Notes: generated by a model not told the origin, from the letters alone. DNA of 64,000 bases from Alphaproteobacteria bacterium (GCA_024742275.1 JANSYS010000018.1:35773-99772), one strand, 5' to 3'. Numbered from the stretch's first letter, positions 36,374 to 45,659 are shown. Numbers and translations: made by a program.

Positions 36374-38188
36374 ATGGCCAAGGCCGCATCGACCCAGGTC
36401 GGGATAGACACGGTTACCCTGGAATTGATCACCGGCGCCCTGCAGGCGGCGCGCGCGGAGATGGAGGCGCTCATCGACCGGACGTCGATGTCGCCGTTCA
36501 TTCGGGAGAAGAAGGATTACTTCACTGCCTTCCTCGATCGCGACGGACGTCTGGTCGTCAGCACCAGCCTCACCCTGGCGGGCAATCTGGTCGATGCGAT
36601 CCTGGAGCAGTACCCGGCCGACGACATGCGGGATGGCGATCTGTACTGGTACAACGACCCCTACAGTTCCCATGGCGGCGTTTCGCATTTCCCGGACATG
36701 GTCTTCGTCATGCCGGTGTTCCACGACGGGGCGCTGATCGCGTTCGCCGAGGCGTGGGGGCATCTCTGGGACATTGGCGGTATGGTGCCGGGGAGCATTA
36801 GTCCGCAAGCCACGAGCGCTTTTCAGGAAGGCATCATGATTCCGCCCGTCCGGGTCATGCGGGCCGGTGAGCTGAACGAGGAGGTGTTCCGGATCTTCAC
36901 CAGGAACTCACGCTTCCCGGACATGATGAAGGGCGACCTGAAGGCGATCATGGCCGCGTGCTCGCTTGGCAAGCGTCGGCTCGAAGAGGTCGCGGATCGA
37001 TACGGCGTGGCGGCGGTACAGGGCGCCTTCGATCACATGCTGAACCAATCCGAACATGCGCTGCGCTCGGAGATCGACCGCCGGGTGGCCGATGGGGACT
37101 ACAGCTTCCGCGATTACATCGACAGCGATGCGGTCACGGATACCTCGTACTCGGTCCACCTGACCTTGCGAAAACGCGCCGGAAGAGTGGCATTGGACCT
37201 CAGCCAATCGGACGACCAGGCGACGGGGCCGATCAATTTTTTGATGGACGACAGCGTGCCGAAGTACATGGCCGGGCTCTACCTGACCATGCACGATCCG
37301 AACATCCGCATGAACGCCGGCTTCGAGCGGGTGATCGACGAGGTGGTTACCCGTCCCGGCAGCCTTGTCGCGCCGGACTTTCCGGCGCCGCTCGGTCTGC
37401 GGTCGCATACGATGATCCGGGTTAACTCGGCGCTGTTCGGGGCGTTGGCCTTGGCGACCGGTGGGGACGCGTCGGCGGCGTCCAGCGTCTACGTTCTGTA
37501 CTATCTGCGGGGGCGCGACCTGACGACGGGGCGCCTCGACCTTTGCATCGAGGGGCTGGCTGTGGGCTTTGGGGCGCGGTCCTTCGCCGATGGGATCGAT
37601 GCCGTTTACTACGTCGCCCAGAAGAACTATCCGATCGAATTCGCGGAGATGGAGTTCGGCATTCGGATCGAGGGATTTCGCATCCACCGGGATTCCGGAG
37701 GGCCGGGACGGTATCGCGGCGGCTGCGGGATCGTCCGCGACGTGCGCGTGCTGGCCGACGAGGCCGATCTCGGTATCCGGCTCGACAACTGCAAATTCCC
37801 CGCCTTCGGTGTGAACGGCGGGTTGTCCGGGCGTTCGGGGAGAGTCGTCGTGAATCCCGGCACTGACCGGGAGCGTGATCTGAAGACGATGACCGACGGG
37901 CAGAAGTTGGTGAAGGGCGATCTGCTGCGGATTGTCACTTCCGGCGGCGGCGGGTGGGGCTCGCCGCTCGACCGGCCGGCGGAGCAGGTCCGCGACGATG
38001 TGCTGGACGGTTTCGTGTCGGAGGAAAGCGCGTTCGAAGACTACGGCGTGGTGATCGGCGATGACGGGGTCACGCTGGACATGGCGGCCACCATGGAGCG
38101 GCGGTCGGCGATGGCGGGGCCGCGCGGGATGTTCCATCGCGGCGATTTCTTCGACGGGTCCGATTTCCAGATCGAGGCGGCGGAATGA
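36374..38188 (+). CDS. hyuB: Hydantoinase/oxoprolinase subunit B (second copy)
   Basis: This 604-residue HyuB-family protein has NDPYSSHGGVSHFPDM, EGIMIPPVR and the terminal GGGGWGSPLDRPAEQV. It differs from the first copy by lacking the roughly 60-residue C-terminal extension. Subunits A and B of this second pair are adjacent and should form one enzyme. A 144-base gap with two small inverted repeats separates it from the M20 peptidase gene. Confidence 0.92.
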   Translation: MAKAASTQVGIDTVTLELITGALQAARAEMEALIDRTSMSPFIREKKDYFTAFLDRDGRLVVSTSLTLAGNLVDAILEQYPADDMRDGDLYWYNDPYSSHGGVSHFPDMVFVMPVFHDGALIAFAEAWGHLWDIGGMVPGSISPQATSAFQEGIMIPPVRVMRAGELNEEVFRIFTRNSRFPDMMKGDLKAIMAACSLGKRRLEEVADRYGVAAVQGAFDHMLNQSEHALRSEIDRRVADGDYSFRDYIDSDAVTDTSYSVHLTLRKRAGRVALDLSQSDDQATGPINFLMDDSVPKYMAGLYLTMHDPNIRMNAGFERVIDEVVTRPGSLVAPDFPAPLGLRSHTMIRVNSALFGALALATGGDASAASSVYVLYYLRGRDLTTGRLDLCIEGLAVGFGARSFADGIDAVYYVAQKNYPIEFAEMEFGIRIEGFRIHRDSGGPGRYRGGCGIVRDVRVLADEADLGIRLDNCKFPAFGVNGGLSGRSGRVVVNPGTDRERDLKTMTDGQKLVKGDLLRIVTSGGGGWGSPLDRPAEQVRDDVLDGFVSEESAFEDYGVVIGDDGVTLDMAATMERRSAMAGPRGMFHRGDFFDGSDFQIEAAE

Positions 38189-38299
38189 CGGACGACGCAC
38201 CGCTGAGCCGATCCGGCAGGGGCAGTGTAGTGATGCCACTCGACCGGATGGGCGATCCGTTCCGTCGACGATAGCGGCGTTTGGTGGCCAATCGAGCTG

Positions 38300-38317
38300 A
38301 CCGCGGCATAGCGGTCG
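38300..38317 (+). repeat. Hairpin near the M20 peptidase ribosome-binding site
   Basis: GACCGC and GCGGTC flank a 6-base loop, ending 15 bases before the ATG at 38333 and just before its AAGGGAGAG site. In the mRNA it could modulate translation of the peptidase. Confidence 0.35.
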
Positions 38318-38332
38318 ACCAAGGGAGAGACC

Positions 38333-39742
38333 ATGACGCGCAAGGCAGTGATCGAGCGGTTGCAATCGGGGTTCGACGACGGCGGCTTTCTTGAAGAACT
38401 GGCCGAAAGGGTGGCCGTACCGACGGAAAGTCAGGTGCCGGAGAGCGCTCCGCATCTCCGGCGCTATCTCGAGACGTTGATCGGCCCGGAACTGGACGCC
38501 ATGGGATACGCCGTCGAGATCGTCGACAACCCGGTCCCGGACGGTGGGCCGTTCCTGATCGCGCGTCGGTTCGAGGGCGAGGACCTGCCGACCGTCGTGA
38601 CCTACGGGCACGGCGACGTGGTTCGGGGTCTTGCCGGCGATTGGCAGGAGAACCGAGATCCCTGGACGCTCGATGTGGTCGGCGAGCGGGTCTACGGCCG
38701 CGGCGTCGTCGACAACAAGGGCCAGCACACGATCAACATGCGGGCTTTGAAGGCGGTGATCGCGGAACGCGGACGCCTCGGCTTCAATTCTGTCTTCCTC
38801 ATGGAGACCAGCGAGGAGATCGGGTCTCCCGGGATTCATGAGCTTTGCGCCGAGCGACGCGACGACCTCAAAGGAGATGTGCTGATCGCCTCCGATGGCC
38901 CGCGGGTCGCGGCCGCGCGCCCGACGATCTGGCTCGGGGCGCGGGGCGCGATCAATCTGGATCTGCGTGTCCGGTTGCGGGACGGTGGGCACCACTCGGG
39001 CAACTGGGGCGGCTTGCTGGCCAACCCGGGCGTGATTCTGGCCAACGCCTTGTCGGCAATCATCGACCGGAACGGCCGGGTCAACGTGCGCGGCATTCTG
39101 CCCGAGAGGATCACCAATTCGGTCCGGCAGGCGCTGGCCGAGATCGCCGTGGACCCCGGACCGGACGGGCCGACGATCGATGCCGACTACGGTGAGCCCG
39201 GCCTGACACCGACCGAACGGGTATACGGCTGGAACACCTTCGACATTCTGGCGTTTCGGACCGGCAACCCGGACAATCCGGTCAATGCGATCCCGCCCGA
39301 GGCCGTGGCGAACTGCCAGATCCGGTATACGGTGGACCGCGACCGTGACGCCTTTATCCCCGCGTTGCGGGCCTTCCTCGACGACAACGGGTTCCCGGAG
39401 GTGGAAGTCTACGAGGCGCCGGGCCGCAGCGCCTGGGGCGCGACGCGCCTGGATCTGGATAACCCCTGGGTGGCCTGGGCCTCGGCGTCGGTCGAGCGGA
39501 CCCTCGGAGAACGGCCGGCGATCCTGCCGAATATCGGCGCCTCGTTGCCGAACGACGCCTTCGTCGAGAAGCTTGGCTTGGCGACGATCTACGTCCCGCA
39601 TTCCTATCCCGGCTGCTCCCAGCATGCGCCGAACGAGCACGGTCTGCTGCCGATTTTCCGAGAAGGCCTCGCGATGATGGGGGGGCTGTTCTGGGATATC
39701 GGCGAAAACCCCGAGCCGTTCCTGGCGGCGCGGTCCGAATGA
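38333..39742 (+). CDS. M20-family metallopeptidase/amidohydrolase
   Basis: This 469-residue protein shows the M20 (ArgE/DapE/ACY1/CPG2) metal ligands: YGHGD, GRGVVDNKGQ, METSEEIGSPG, ASDGP and a late His in CSQHAPNEHG. The lid-domain segment after GRGAINLDLRVR is typical. It should hydrolyse an amide bond of a linear compound, for example the N-acyl or N-carbamoyl product made by the hyuAB enzymes. The signal peptide is absent, so it is cytoplasmic. It overlaps the next oxidoreductase gene by 4 bases (ATGA). Confidence 0.9.
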   Translation: MTRKAVIERLQSGFDDGGFLEELAERVAVPTESQVPESAPHLRRYLETLIGPELDAMGYAVEIVDNPVPDGGPFLIARRFEGEDLPTVVTYGHGDVVRGLAGDWQENRDPWTLDVVGERVYGRGVVDNKGQHTINMRALKAVIAERGRLGFNSVFLMETSEEIGSPGIHELCAERRDDLKGDVLIASDGPRVAAARPTIWLGARGAINLDLRVRLRDGGHHSGNWGGLLANPGVILANALSAIIDRNGRVNVRGILPERITNSVRQALAEIAVDPGPDGPTIDADYGEPGLTPTERVYGWNTFDILAFRTGNPDNPVNAIPPEAVANCQIRYTVDRDRDAFIPALRAFLDDNGFPEVEVYEAPGRSAWGATRLDLDNPWVAWASASVERTLGERPAILPNIGASLPNDAFVEKLGLATIYVPHSYPGCSQHAPNEHGLLPIFREGLAMMGGLFWDIGENPEPFLAARSE

Positions 39743-40737
39743 AAGCCGCCTGGTACGAACGCCTGGGACCGGCGCACGACGTCCTGCAGGTCGGCGAGAT
39801 GGCGTCGCCGGTGCCGGCCGCGGGCGAAGTGCTCGTCCGGGTGACGGCGTCCGGCATCAACCCTTCTGACACGAAGAAGCGTGGCGGCTGGCATGGCGGT
39901 CGTCTCGATTTTCCACGGATCATTCCGCACAGCGACGGGGCCGGTACGGTCGAAGCGGTCGGGGAGGGCGTGTCCACCGATCGGATTGGTCAGCGGGTTT
40001 GGGTCTACAACGCGCAATGGGAGCGGGCTTTCGGAACCGCCGCCGAAAAGATCGTCGTACCGGCGGCTTTGGCGGTCCCGCTACCCGATCAGGTTTCGTT
40101 CGAGGCGGCGGCGTGTATCGGCATTCCCGCCTGTACGGCGCATCAGGCCGTGCTGGGGGAGGGGCCGGTCGAGGGGCGCACGGTTCTGATCCATGGCGGA
40201 TCCGGCGCTGTCGGGTTCTACGCGGTCCAGGTGGCGGCGCTGTCCGGCGCAACCGTCATCGCGACCACAAGCTCTCCGGAGAAGGCGAGGATCGCCCGCG
40301 AAGCCGGAGCATCCCATCTGATCGACTATCGCCGGGAACCAGTCGTCGAGGCGGTGCTCGACCTCACGGGCGGCCACGGGGTCGACCATGTCGTCGATGT
40401 CGACTTCGGCGCGAACGTCGAGATCGACGCGGCGATCCTTAAACGCGGCGGCAGCGTCGCGACCTATTCATCGACCAGCAAGCCGCGGGTCGAATTCGAC
40501 TACTACGGCTTCGGATACAGGGGCGCGCGGATCCGCTTCGTGCAGATCTATCACCTCATGGCATCGGCGCCCGCGATCCCGGTGCGCGACCTGACACATT
40601 GGATGGAGTCCGGTGACCTGAAGCATCGGGTGGGGCTGTGCTTGCCGCTGGAGCGGATCGCCGACGCCCATGCAGCGGTGGAGGCCGGAGGGGTGAACGG
40701 CAACGTGGTCGTCATGATCGAGGGAGGAAAGCGGTAA
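39739..40737 (+). CDS. MDR-family NADPH:quinone-reductase-like oxidoreductase
   Basis: This 332-residue medium-chain dehydrogenase has no structural Zn site and no catalytic Zn cysteine (SGINPSDTKKRGG), so it belongs to the quinone/enoyl reductase branch. The nucleotide-binding motif is HGGSGAVGFYAVQVA and the GxGxxG-like region is complete. It probably reduces an activated C=C or quinone using NADPH. ATG 39739 overlaps the peptidase stop as ATGA, and its own TAA overlaps the next ATG (TAATG). This places it in the hyu operon. Confidence 0.88.
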   Translation: MKAAWYERLGPAHDVLQVGEMASPVPAAGEVLVRVTASGINPSDTKKRGGWHGGRLDFPRIIPHSDGAGTVEAVGEGVSTDRIGQRVWVYNAQWERAFGTAAEKIVVPAALAVPLPDQVSFEAAACIGIPACTAHQAVLGEGPVEGRTVLIHGGSGAVGFYAVQVAALSGATVIATTSSPEKARIAREAGASHLIDYRREPVVEAVLDLTGGHGVDHVVDVDFGANVEIDAAILKRGGSVATYSSTSKPRVEFDYYGFGYRGARIRFVQIYHLMASAPAIPVRDLTHWMESGDLKHRVGLCLPLERIADAHAAVEAGGVNGNVVVMIEGGKR

Positions 40738-41744
40738 TGGGTGAGCCGATCGTGATCTGGGGCGCGGGAGCCATAGGCGGCACACTCGGCGCATTCTGGG
40801 CAAGAGCGGGGATCGACGTTCTGTTCGTGGACAGCGTCGCGGAGCATGTAGAGGCCTGCCGCACCGAAGGGCTGTCGATCGAGGGGCCGGTCGCCGCTTT
40901 CAGGCAGTGCGTTGCCGCTGTGACCCCGGAAGAACTCACCGGCACGTTCAGCCGGATCGTCTTGGCCGTGAAGGCGCACCACACGGAAGAAGCGGTTGTG
41001 GCGCTGGCGCCTCACCTCGCTGCCGACGGGTTTGTCCTGTCCGCGCAGAACGGGCTGAACGAACTCGTCATCGCCCGCCATGTCGGAGACGAACGGACCA
41101 TGGGCGCTTTTGTGAATTTCGGCGCCGACTGGCTCGGTCCAGGGCGGATCCTGTTCGGCAACCGGGCTGCCGTCGTGGTCGGCGAGATTGACGGCGCGAC
41201 GCGTGACCGGACGCGGGAGATGCACCGATTGCTCTCGATCTTCGAACCGGACGCAGTACTGACCGACAATATCTGGGGTTACCTGTGGGGGAAGCTCGGT
41301 TACGGGGCGATGCTGTTCGCGACGGCTCTCACGGACGACTCCATGGCCGACAATTTCGCCGATCCGGATCGGCTGCCCATCTGGGAGGCTATCGGCCGGG
41401 AGGTCGTGGCGGTGGCGTTGGCGCGCGGGGTCAGGCCGCTGGGCTTCGACGGCTATGATCCCTTGGACTTCGCGCCGCATGCCGATACGGCAAAGGTAAG
41501 CGATAGCATCGCCGCCTTGGTCGACCTGAACCGCCACGGAGCGAAAACCCATTCCGGCATCTGGCGTGATCTCGCCGTGCGGAAGCGGCGCACCGAGGTC
41601 GACGCCCAGATTGCGGTGATCGACACCCTGGGTCGGGAAGTCGGGGTCGACACGCCGACGATCCGAAAGCTGGTGGCGCTGATCCACGACGTGGAGGAAG
41701 GGCGCCGGCCGAGAAGTTCGGCGACACTTCGAAACCTGCTGTAG
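40737..41744 (+). CDS. Ketopantoate-reductase-like oxidoreductase
   Basis: This 335-residue protein starts with a Rossmann motif (VIWGAGAIGGTLGAFWARAG) and has the ApbA/PanE-type middle and helical C terminus with KLGYGAMLFATAL and IPTxR-like regions. Members reduce 2-oxo acids to 2-hydroxy acids with NADPH or act on related substrates. It is unlikely to be the housekeeping PanE because it sits at the 3' end of a catabolic operon. It overlaps the preceding stop by one base (TAATG). It converges with the LysR gene after a 66-base gap. Confidence 0.85.
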   Translation: MGEPIVIWGAGAIGGTLGAFWARAGIDVLFVDSVAEHVEACRTEGLSIEGPVAAFRQCVAAVTPEELTGTFSRIVLAVKAHHTEEAVVALAPHLAADGFVLSAQNGLNELVIARHVGDERTMGAFVNFGADWLGPGRILFGNRAAVVVGEIDGATRDRTREMHRLLSIFEPDAVLTDNIWGYLWGKLGYGAMLFATALTDDSMADNFADPDRLPIWEAIGREVVAVALARGVRPLGFDGYDPLDFAPHADTAKVSDSIAALVDLNRHGAKTHSGIWRDLAVRKRRTEVDAQIAVIDTLGREVGVDTPTIRKLVALIHDVEEGRRPRSSATLRNLL

Positions 41745-41810
41745 CGCCCGAGAGCCCGCCTCATCTGTATTATTGCTGCACCGCTCGCCAGCTCCTAAGG
41801 CGCATGGGGA

Positions 41811-42743
41811 TCAGGCGCCTGCGGCGGCGATCTCGCGCTCGATCTCCTTGAACCGCGACATGGTGAACTCGGTGAAGCGCCGCGCCGTCATCGGCGGTTT
41901 GGCGGAGCGACGGGTTAGGATGCCCAGATGCCGGTTGGGATCGCCGATCTCGACCGGGAGTGCCGCGATGCGATTTCGCCGTTGCAGCATGAAGACCACC
42001 GAGAACGGCAATACCGTCAATGAATCGGAACCGGAAAGAACGTTCAGGACCGCGGTCAGGGAGCCGCCGGTAAAGCCGATCTTCATTTCCCGCTGGTCGA
42101 TCCGGTCGAGGAACGCCCGGAGGTCGTGGAATAGCGGGCTGTTGGCGGGAGGCGCGATCCAGGGATAACGCACCACGTCCGTTGACTTCAGGGTCGCGCG
42201 TCCGGCAAGCGGATGGTCGGTGCGGCAGGCGATAACATTGCGGCCGGGCAGGATCTGGCAAAACGCGAACTCGTCCGACAGGGTTCCCGGCCGAAGGGGA
42301 AGGATCGCAAGATCGAGAAGATCCTGGGCGATCTTCTCCATTGCCTCTTCGGCATACGCGTAGCTTTGGTCGATGCGGACGTTCGGGTGACGGCCCTGGA
42401 AGTCGGCGATCACCCCGGAGATCACTCCGTCCATGAAGATGGGCGTTCCGGCGACCCTGACGGCTCCGGCTACGCCGCGGGCGACCCCGTCCGCGAGGGC
42501 ACTTGCTGCCCGGCCGGCTTCCAGAATCCGCTTTCCTTCCTGGGCCAGCAAAAGGCCGATCTCGGTGGGCCTCAGCGGGCGTCTCTTGGGTTCGAAGAGC
42601 CGCTGGCCGATGCGGCGCTCCAGGAAAGCAATGCTGCGCGACACGCTGGGCTGCGATTTTCCCAGCATTGCGGCACCCTCCGTCAGCCCGCCCGCTTCGA
42701 CGATGGCGGCCAGCATCTCCAAGTGGCGCGGATCGAATTTCAT
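41811..42743 (-). CDS. LysR-family regulator of the hydroxyquinol module
   Basis: This 310-residue LTTR has an N-terminal winged helix-turn-helix (residues about 4-62, LAAIVEAGGLTEGAAMLGKSQPSVSRSIAFLERRIGQRLF) and a substrate-binding domain (about 90-295). It is divergent from the maleylacetate reductase gene at 42865, the usual layout for LTTR control of aromatic ring-cleavage genes. The inducer would be a ring-cleavage intermediate or the parent aromatic. A perfect inverted repeat spans its start codon. Confidence 0.92.
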   Translation of the reverse strand: MKFDPRHLEMLAAIVEAGGLTEGAAMLGKSQPSVSRSIAFLERRIGQRLFEPKRRPLRPTEIGLLLAQEGKRILEAGRAASALADGVARGVAGAVRVAGTPIFMDGVISGVIADFQGRHPNVRIDQSYAYAEEAMEKIAQDLLDLAILPLRPGTLSDEFAFCQILPGRNVIACRTDHPLAGRATLKSTDVVRYPWIAPPANSPLFHDLRAFLDRIDQREMKIGFTGGSLTAVLNVLSGSDSLTVLPFSVVFMLQRRNRIAALPVEIGDPNRHLGILTRRSAKPPMTARRFTEFTMSRFKEIEREIAAAGA

Positions 42744-42756
42744 AACATGAAGTTAT
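42742..42756. promoter_or_regulatory. LysR-type box over the LysR start codon
   Basis: ATAAC-ATGAA-GTTAT is a perfect inverted repeat with the T-N11-A pattern of LTTR sites. It covers the start codon of the LysR gene and lies in the 121-base divergent region before maleylacetate reductase. This fits autorepression and activation of the divergent operon. Confidence 0.6.
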
Positions 42757-42864
42757 ATTGATTGCGGGTAATTCGATCAAGTTCCCTCGAGTCCTGCGGT
42801 AGGGTTCTCCAGCAAACAAGCGATCCGCACGAGAACGGAAAGCGACGAGGTAGGGGACGTTCAG

Positions 42865-43911
42865 GTGACTCTTGGAAACGCACGAGCGCGCTTCGGGTGC
42901 GGGATCCGGCATGAGGTCGGGGCGGAACTCGCGTCGCTGGGTGCCGGGCGGGCGATGATCCTCTCGACTCCTGAACAAGCGGACATGGCGTTGGAGATCG
43001 CTGCGGATCTGGGGCAGCGCGCCGCCGGCGTTTTCACCCTGGCGGCAATGCATACCCCGGTCGCTGTTACGGAAGAGGCGCTGGCTCACACGTTGTCCGT
43101 GGGCGCCGACAGCCTGGTGGCTATAGGCGGCGGGTCGACGATCGGTTTGGCCAAAGCGCTGGCGTTCCGGACGGATTTACCGCAGATCGTAATTCCGACC
43201 ACCTATGCCGGCAGCGAGGCGACGCCCATTCTCGGCCAGACTGAGAACGGGGTGAAGACGACGCTCAGCAATCCAAAGGTTCTGCCCGAAGTCATCCTGT
43301 ACGATCCCGAACTGGTCGTCTCTCTGCCCCGGCGGATGACGGTAAACTCGTCGCTCAATGCCATGGCTCACGCTGCGGAGGCGCTCTATGCCCGCGACCG
43401 AACACCCGAAAGTACGGAAATCGCGCTCGACGGCCTGAAGGCATTTGTTGCGGGCTTACCCGATGTGGTCGCGGATCTGTCCGATCTGGAAGCGCGCGAG
43501 GCCACCTTGCGGGGGGCGTGGGCCTGCGGAACCGTGTTGGGCCGGGTCGGCATGGCGCTGCATCACAAGCTCTGCCATACCCTGGGCGGCACGTTCGACT
43601 TGCCCCATGCCGACGTGCATGCGGTGATCCTGCCCCATGCCATCCACTTCAACGCCGCGGCGGTCCCGGAGCTGCTCGCTCCGATGGCACGCCTTTTGGG
43701 TGGAGCGGCGCCGGGTCCGGCGATCTGGGATTTCGGGGTCGCCATCGGGGCACCCGTCGCTCTCAGGGATCTTGGGTTGGAGGAGCGACAGATCGGTCGT
43801 GCGGTCGAACTCTCGATGGAGAAGCCCTACTGGAACCCGCGCGAGGTGACCCCGGAGGGGCTAAGGTCGCTCTTGCGGAATGCCTGGTCGGGCAATCCGC
43901 CGGACGCCTAG
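42865..43911 (+). CDS. Maleylacetate reductase
   Basis: This 348-residue iron-type alcohol dehydrogenase family protein has the NAD-binding motif IGGGSTIGLAKA, PTTYAGSEATPI and the metal-site region HHKLCHTLGGTFDLPHADVHAVILPH. These match maleylacetate reductases, which convert maleylacetate to 3-oxoadipate with NAD(P)H. The GTG start at 42865 follows GAGGTAGGGGA. The ring-cleavage dioxygenase gene follows 41 bases later, so the two successive steps of hydroxyquinol degradation are co-transcribed. Confidence 0.92.
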   Translation: MTLGNARARFGCGIRHEVGAELASLGAGRAMILSTPEQADMALEIAADLGQRAAGVFTLAAMHTPVAVTEEALAHTLSVGADSLVAIGGGSTIGLAKALAFRTDLPQIVIPTTYAGSEATPILGQTENGVKTTLSNPKVLPEVILYDPELVVSLPRRMTVNSSLNAMAHAAEALYARDRTPESTEIALDGLKAFVAGLPDVVADLSDLEAREATLRGAWACGTVLGRVGMALHHKLCHTLGGTFDLPHADVHAVILPHAIHFNAAAVPELLAPMARLLGGAAPGPAIWDFGVAIGAPVALRDLGLEERQIGRAVELSMEKPYWNPREVTPEGLRSLLRNAWSGNPPDA

Positions 43912-43952
43912 AGCAGGCTATGACCGGGGAAAACACGAAAGGAGCCGGTGTG

Positions 43953-44837
43953 ATGGACGCGCAAGAACAGGGGTATTTCACCGAGGAGAACTCCGCCGAC
44001 GTCGTCATCAGTCGCATGGAAAGATGCGAGGATGCCCGTCTGAAGGAGGTCATGTCGGTGATCGTTCGTCACCTGCACGCCGCGGTTAAGGAAATCGAGC
44101 CGACGCAGGAAGAGTGGATGGCCGCAATCCAGTTTCTGACCCAGACCGGGCACAAGTGCGACGACTGGCGTCAGGAGTTCATTCTGCTCTCGGACACGCT
44201 GGGCGTCTCGATGCTGGTGGATGCGATCAATACGCGCCGGCCGACTGGAGCGTCGGAGAACACGGTCCTGGGCCCGTTTCATATCGAGGGCGCGCCGAAG
44301 CTCCCGATGGGCGCCAACATCTGCCTGGATGGGAAGGGCGAACCGATGCTCGTTCACGGTCGCATCCTGGATGTCGACGGCTCGCCCCTGGCAGGCGCAT
44401 CCATCGATGTATGGCAGGCCAACGACGAGGGCTTCTACGACGTTCAGCAGAAAGGCATCCAGCCGGACTTCAATCTGCGCGGCACGTTCACGACCGATGC
44501 CGATGGACGGTACTGGTTCAAGGCGGTGAAGCCACGGTTCTATCCGATCCCCGATGACGGTCCCGTGGGGCAGTTGCTCAAAAAGCTAGGACGCCATCCG
44601 TATCGGCCGGCGCATCTCCACTACATCATCACCAAGGACGGATTTGATCCCGTCACCACACACATCTTCGACCCGGACGATCCCTACATCCATTCCGATG
44701 CGGTCTTTGGTGTGAAGAAAAGTCTGATGGCGCGTTTCGAGCCGGTGGACGATCCGGCCCGCCAGGCGGAGCACGGGTTCGAAGGCCGCTACTTCGACGT
44801 CGAGCATGATTTCGTGCTGACCCCGGTCAAGGGATGA
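43953..44837 (+). CDS. Hydroxyquinol 1,2-dioxygenase-type intradiol dioxygenase
   Basis: This 294-residue non-haem Fe(III) dioxygenase has the helical N-terminal linker domain and the catalytic beta domain. NTVLGPFHIEGAP, GFYDVQQKG and KPRFYPIPDDGPVG contain the two Tyr ligands, and RPAHLHYIITKDGFDPVTTHIF contains the two His ligands. The sequence type fits the hydroxyquinol/chlorocatechol group. Ring cleavage of benzene-1,2,4-triol gives maleylacetate, the substrate of the preceding gene. ATG 43953 has GGAG eight bases upstream. In-frame ATG 43920 is an alternative. No hydroxylase that makes hydroxyquinol is in the window. Confidence 0.93.
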   Translation: MDAQEQGYFTEENSADVVISRMERCEDARLKEVMSVIVRHLHAAVKEIEPTQEEWMAAIQFLTQTGHKCDDWRQEFILLSDTLGVSMLVDAINTRRPTGASENTVLGPFHIEGAPKLPMGANICLDGKGEPMLVHGRILDVDGSPLAGASIDVWQANDEGFYDVQQKGIQPDFNLRGTFTTDADGRYWFKAVKPRFYPIPDDGPVGQLLKKLGRHPYRPAHLHYIITKDGFDPVTTHIFDPDDPYIHSDAVFGVKKSLMARFEPVDDPARQAEHGFEGRYFDVEHDFVLTPVKG

Positions 44838-44842
44838 GCCCC

Positions 44843-44860
44843 TCCCGGAGTCTTCCGGGA
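44843..44860 (+). terminator. Strong intercistronic hairpin after the dioxygenase
   Basis: TCCCGGA and TCCGGGA pair perfectly around a GTCT loop, 6 bases after the dioxygenase stop. There is no direct T-run (TTTCATTT follows about ten bases later). Partial termination or mRNA 3' protection is plausible before the nitroreductase gene. Confidence 0.5.
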
Positions 44861-44887
44861 ACAGCGTTTCATTTGTAGGAGCATAGA

Positions 44888-45544
44888 ATGACTGACCCGA
44901 CCGCTGCCGCCGATGAGGCCGCCCGCGCCGCGGCGAAGGCCCTCCAGGAATCCGGCGTGAGTGCGGATGCCGATACCATCAAGCTCCTCTTCACCGAGGC
45001 GCGCACGCATTACGGCTGGCAGGATCGCGACGTGTCGGAGGAGACGCTCCGGGCGCTCTACGATATTGCCAAGATGGGGCCGACTTCGATGAACCAGCAG
45101 CCCATGCGCGTGGTGTTCATCCAATCGGAGGACGCCAAGGATCGGTTGGAGCCGTGCCTCATGGAGACCAACCGACCGAAGATGAGGACGGCTCCTGTGA
45201 CGGCGATCATCGCCTACGACCTCAATTTTTGGGAAGAGCTGCCGACGCTCTTTCCGCCGAATCCGGCGGCCCAGGACATCTTCAAGAACAATTCGACGGC
45301 GGCGCAGGTGAACGCCTTCCGCAACGGCACCCTCCAAGGCGCATACTTCATGCTGGCCGCGCGGGCGGTGGGCCTGGATGTCGGCGCCATGTCGGGGTTC
45401 GACAACGCCAAGGTGGACGAGGAATTCTTCCACGGGACGTCGCTGAAATCGAATTTCCTGGTCAACCTCGGCTACGCGGATACGTCGAAGATTTTCCGCC
45501 GTCTGCCCCGGCTGGCCTACGACGTGGCGTGTCAGACACTCTGA
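44888..45544 (+). CDS. RutE/HadB-like nitroreductase-family protein
   Basis: This 218-residue FMN-type protein matches the malonic semialdehyde reductase (RutE) subgroup: GPTSMNQQPMRVVF, APVTAIIAYDLNFWEELPTLFP, LQGAYFMLAARAVGLDVGAMSGFDNAKVD and NFLVNLGYAD. RutE reduces malonic semialdehyde to 3-hydroxypropionate in pyrimidine degradation. Here the context is an aromatic module, so it may reduce another aldehyde, quinone or nitro group. It has an N-terminal Ala-rich extension of about 20 residues. AGGAG precedes ATG 44888. The assigned family is firm, the reaction is not. Confidence 0.85.
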   Translation: MTDPTAAADEAARAAAKALQESGVSADADTIKLLFTEARTHYGWQDRDVSEETLRALYDIAKMGPTSMNQQPMRVVFIQSEDAKDRLEPCLMETNRPKMRTAPVTAIIAYDLNFWEELPTLFPPNPAAQDIFKNNSTAAQVNAFRNGTLQGAYFMLAARAVGLDVGAMSGFDNAKVDEEFFHGTSLKSNFLVNLGYADTSKIFRRLPRLAYDVACQTL

Positions 45545-45560
45545 TAGGCGCTGGAGCAAC

Positions 45561-45588
45561 GCGGTTCCTGACCTTGAATGAGAACCGC
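45561..45588 (+). promoter_or_regulatory. Inverted repeat before the TRAP genes
   Basis: GCGGTTC and GAACCGC flank a 14-base loop in the 115-base gap between the nitroreductase and the TRAP binding-protein genes. It can form a stem-loop or serve as an operator. A separate promoter for the TRAP genes is possible. Confidence 0.4.
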
Positions 45589-45659
45589 ATGACGATGGGG
45601 CGGTGTCGCCAGTCGGACAACATATCGTCTTTCTAAGGTGGAAAAAGGGAGGAATACCG

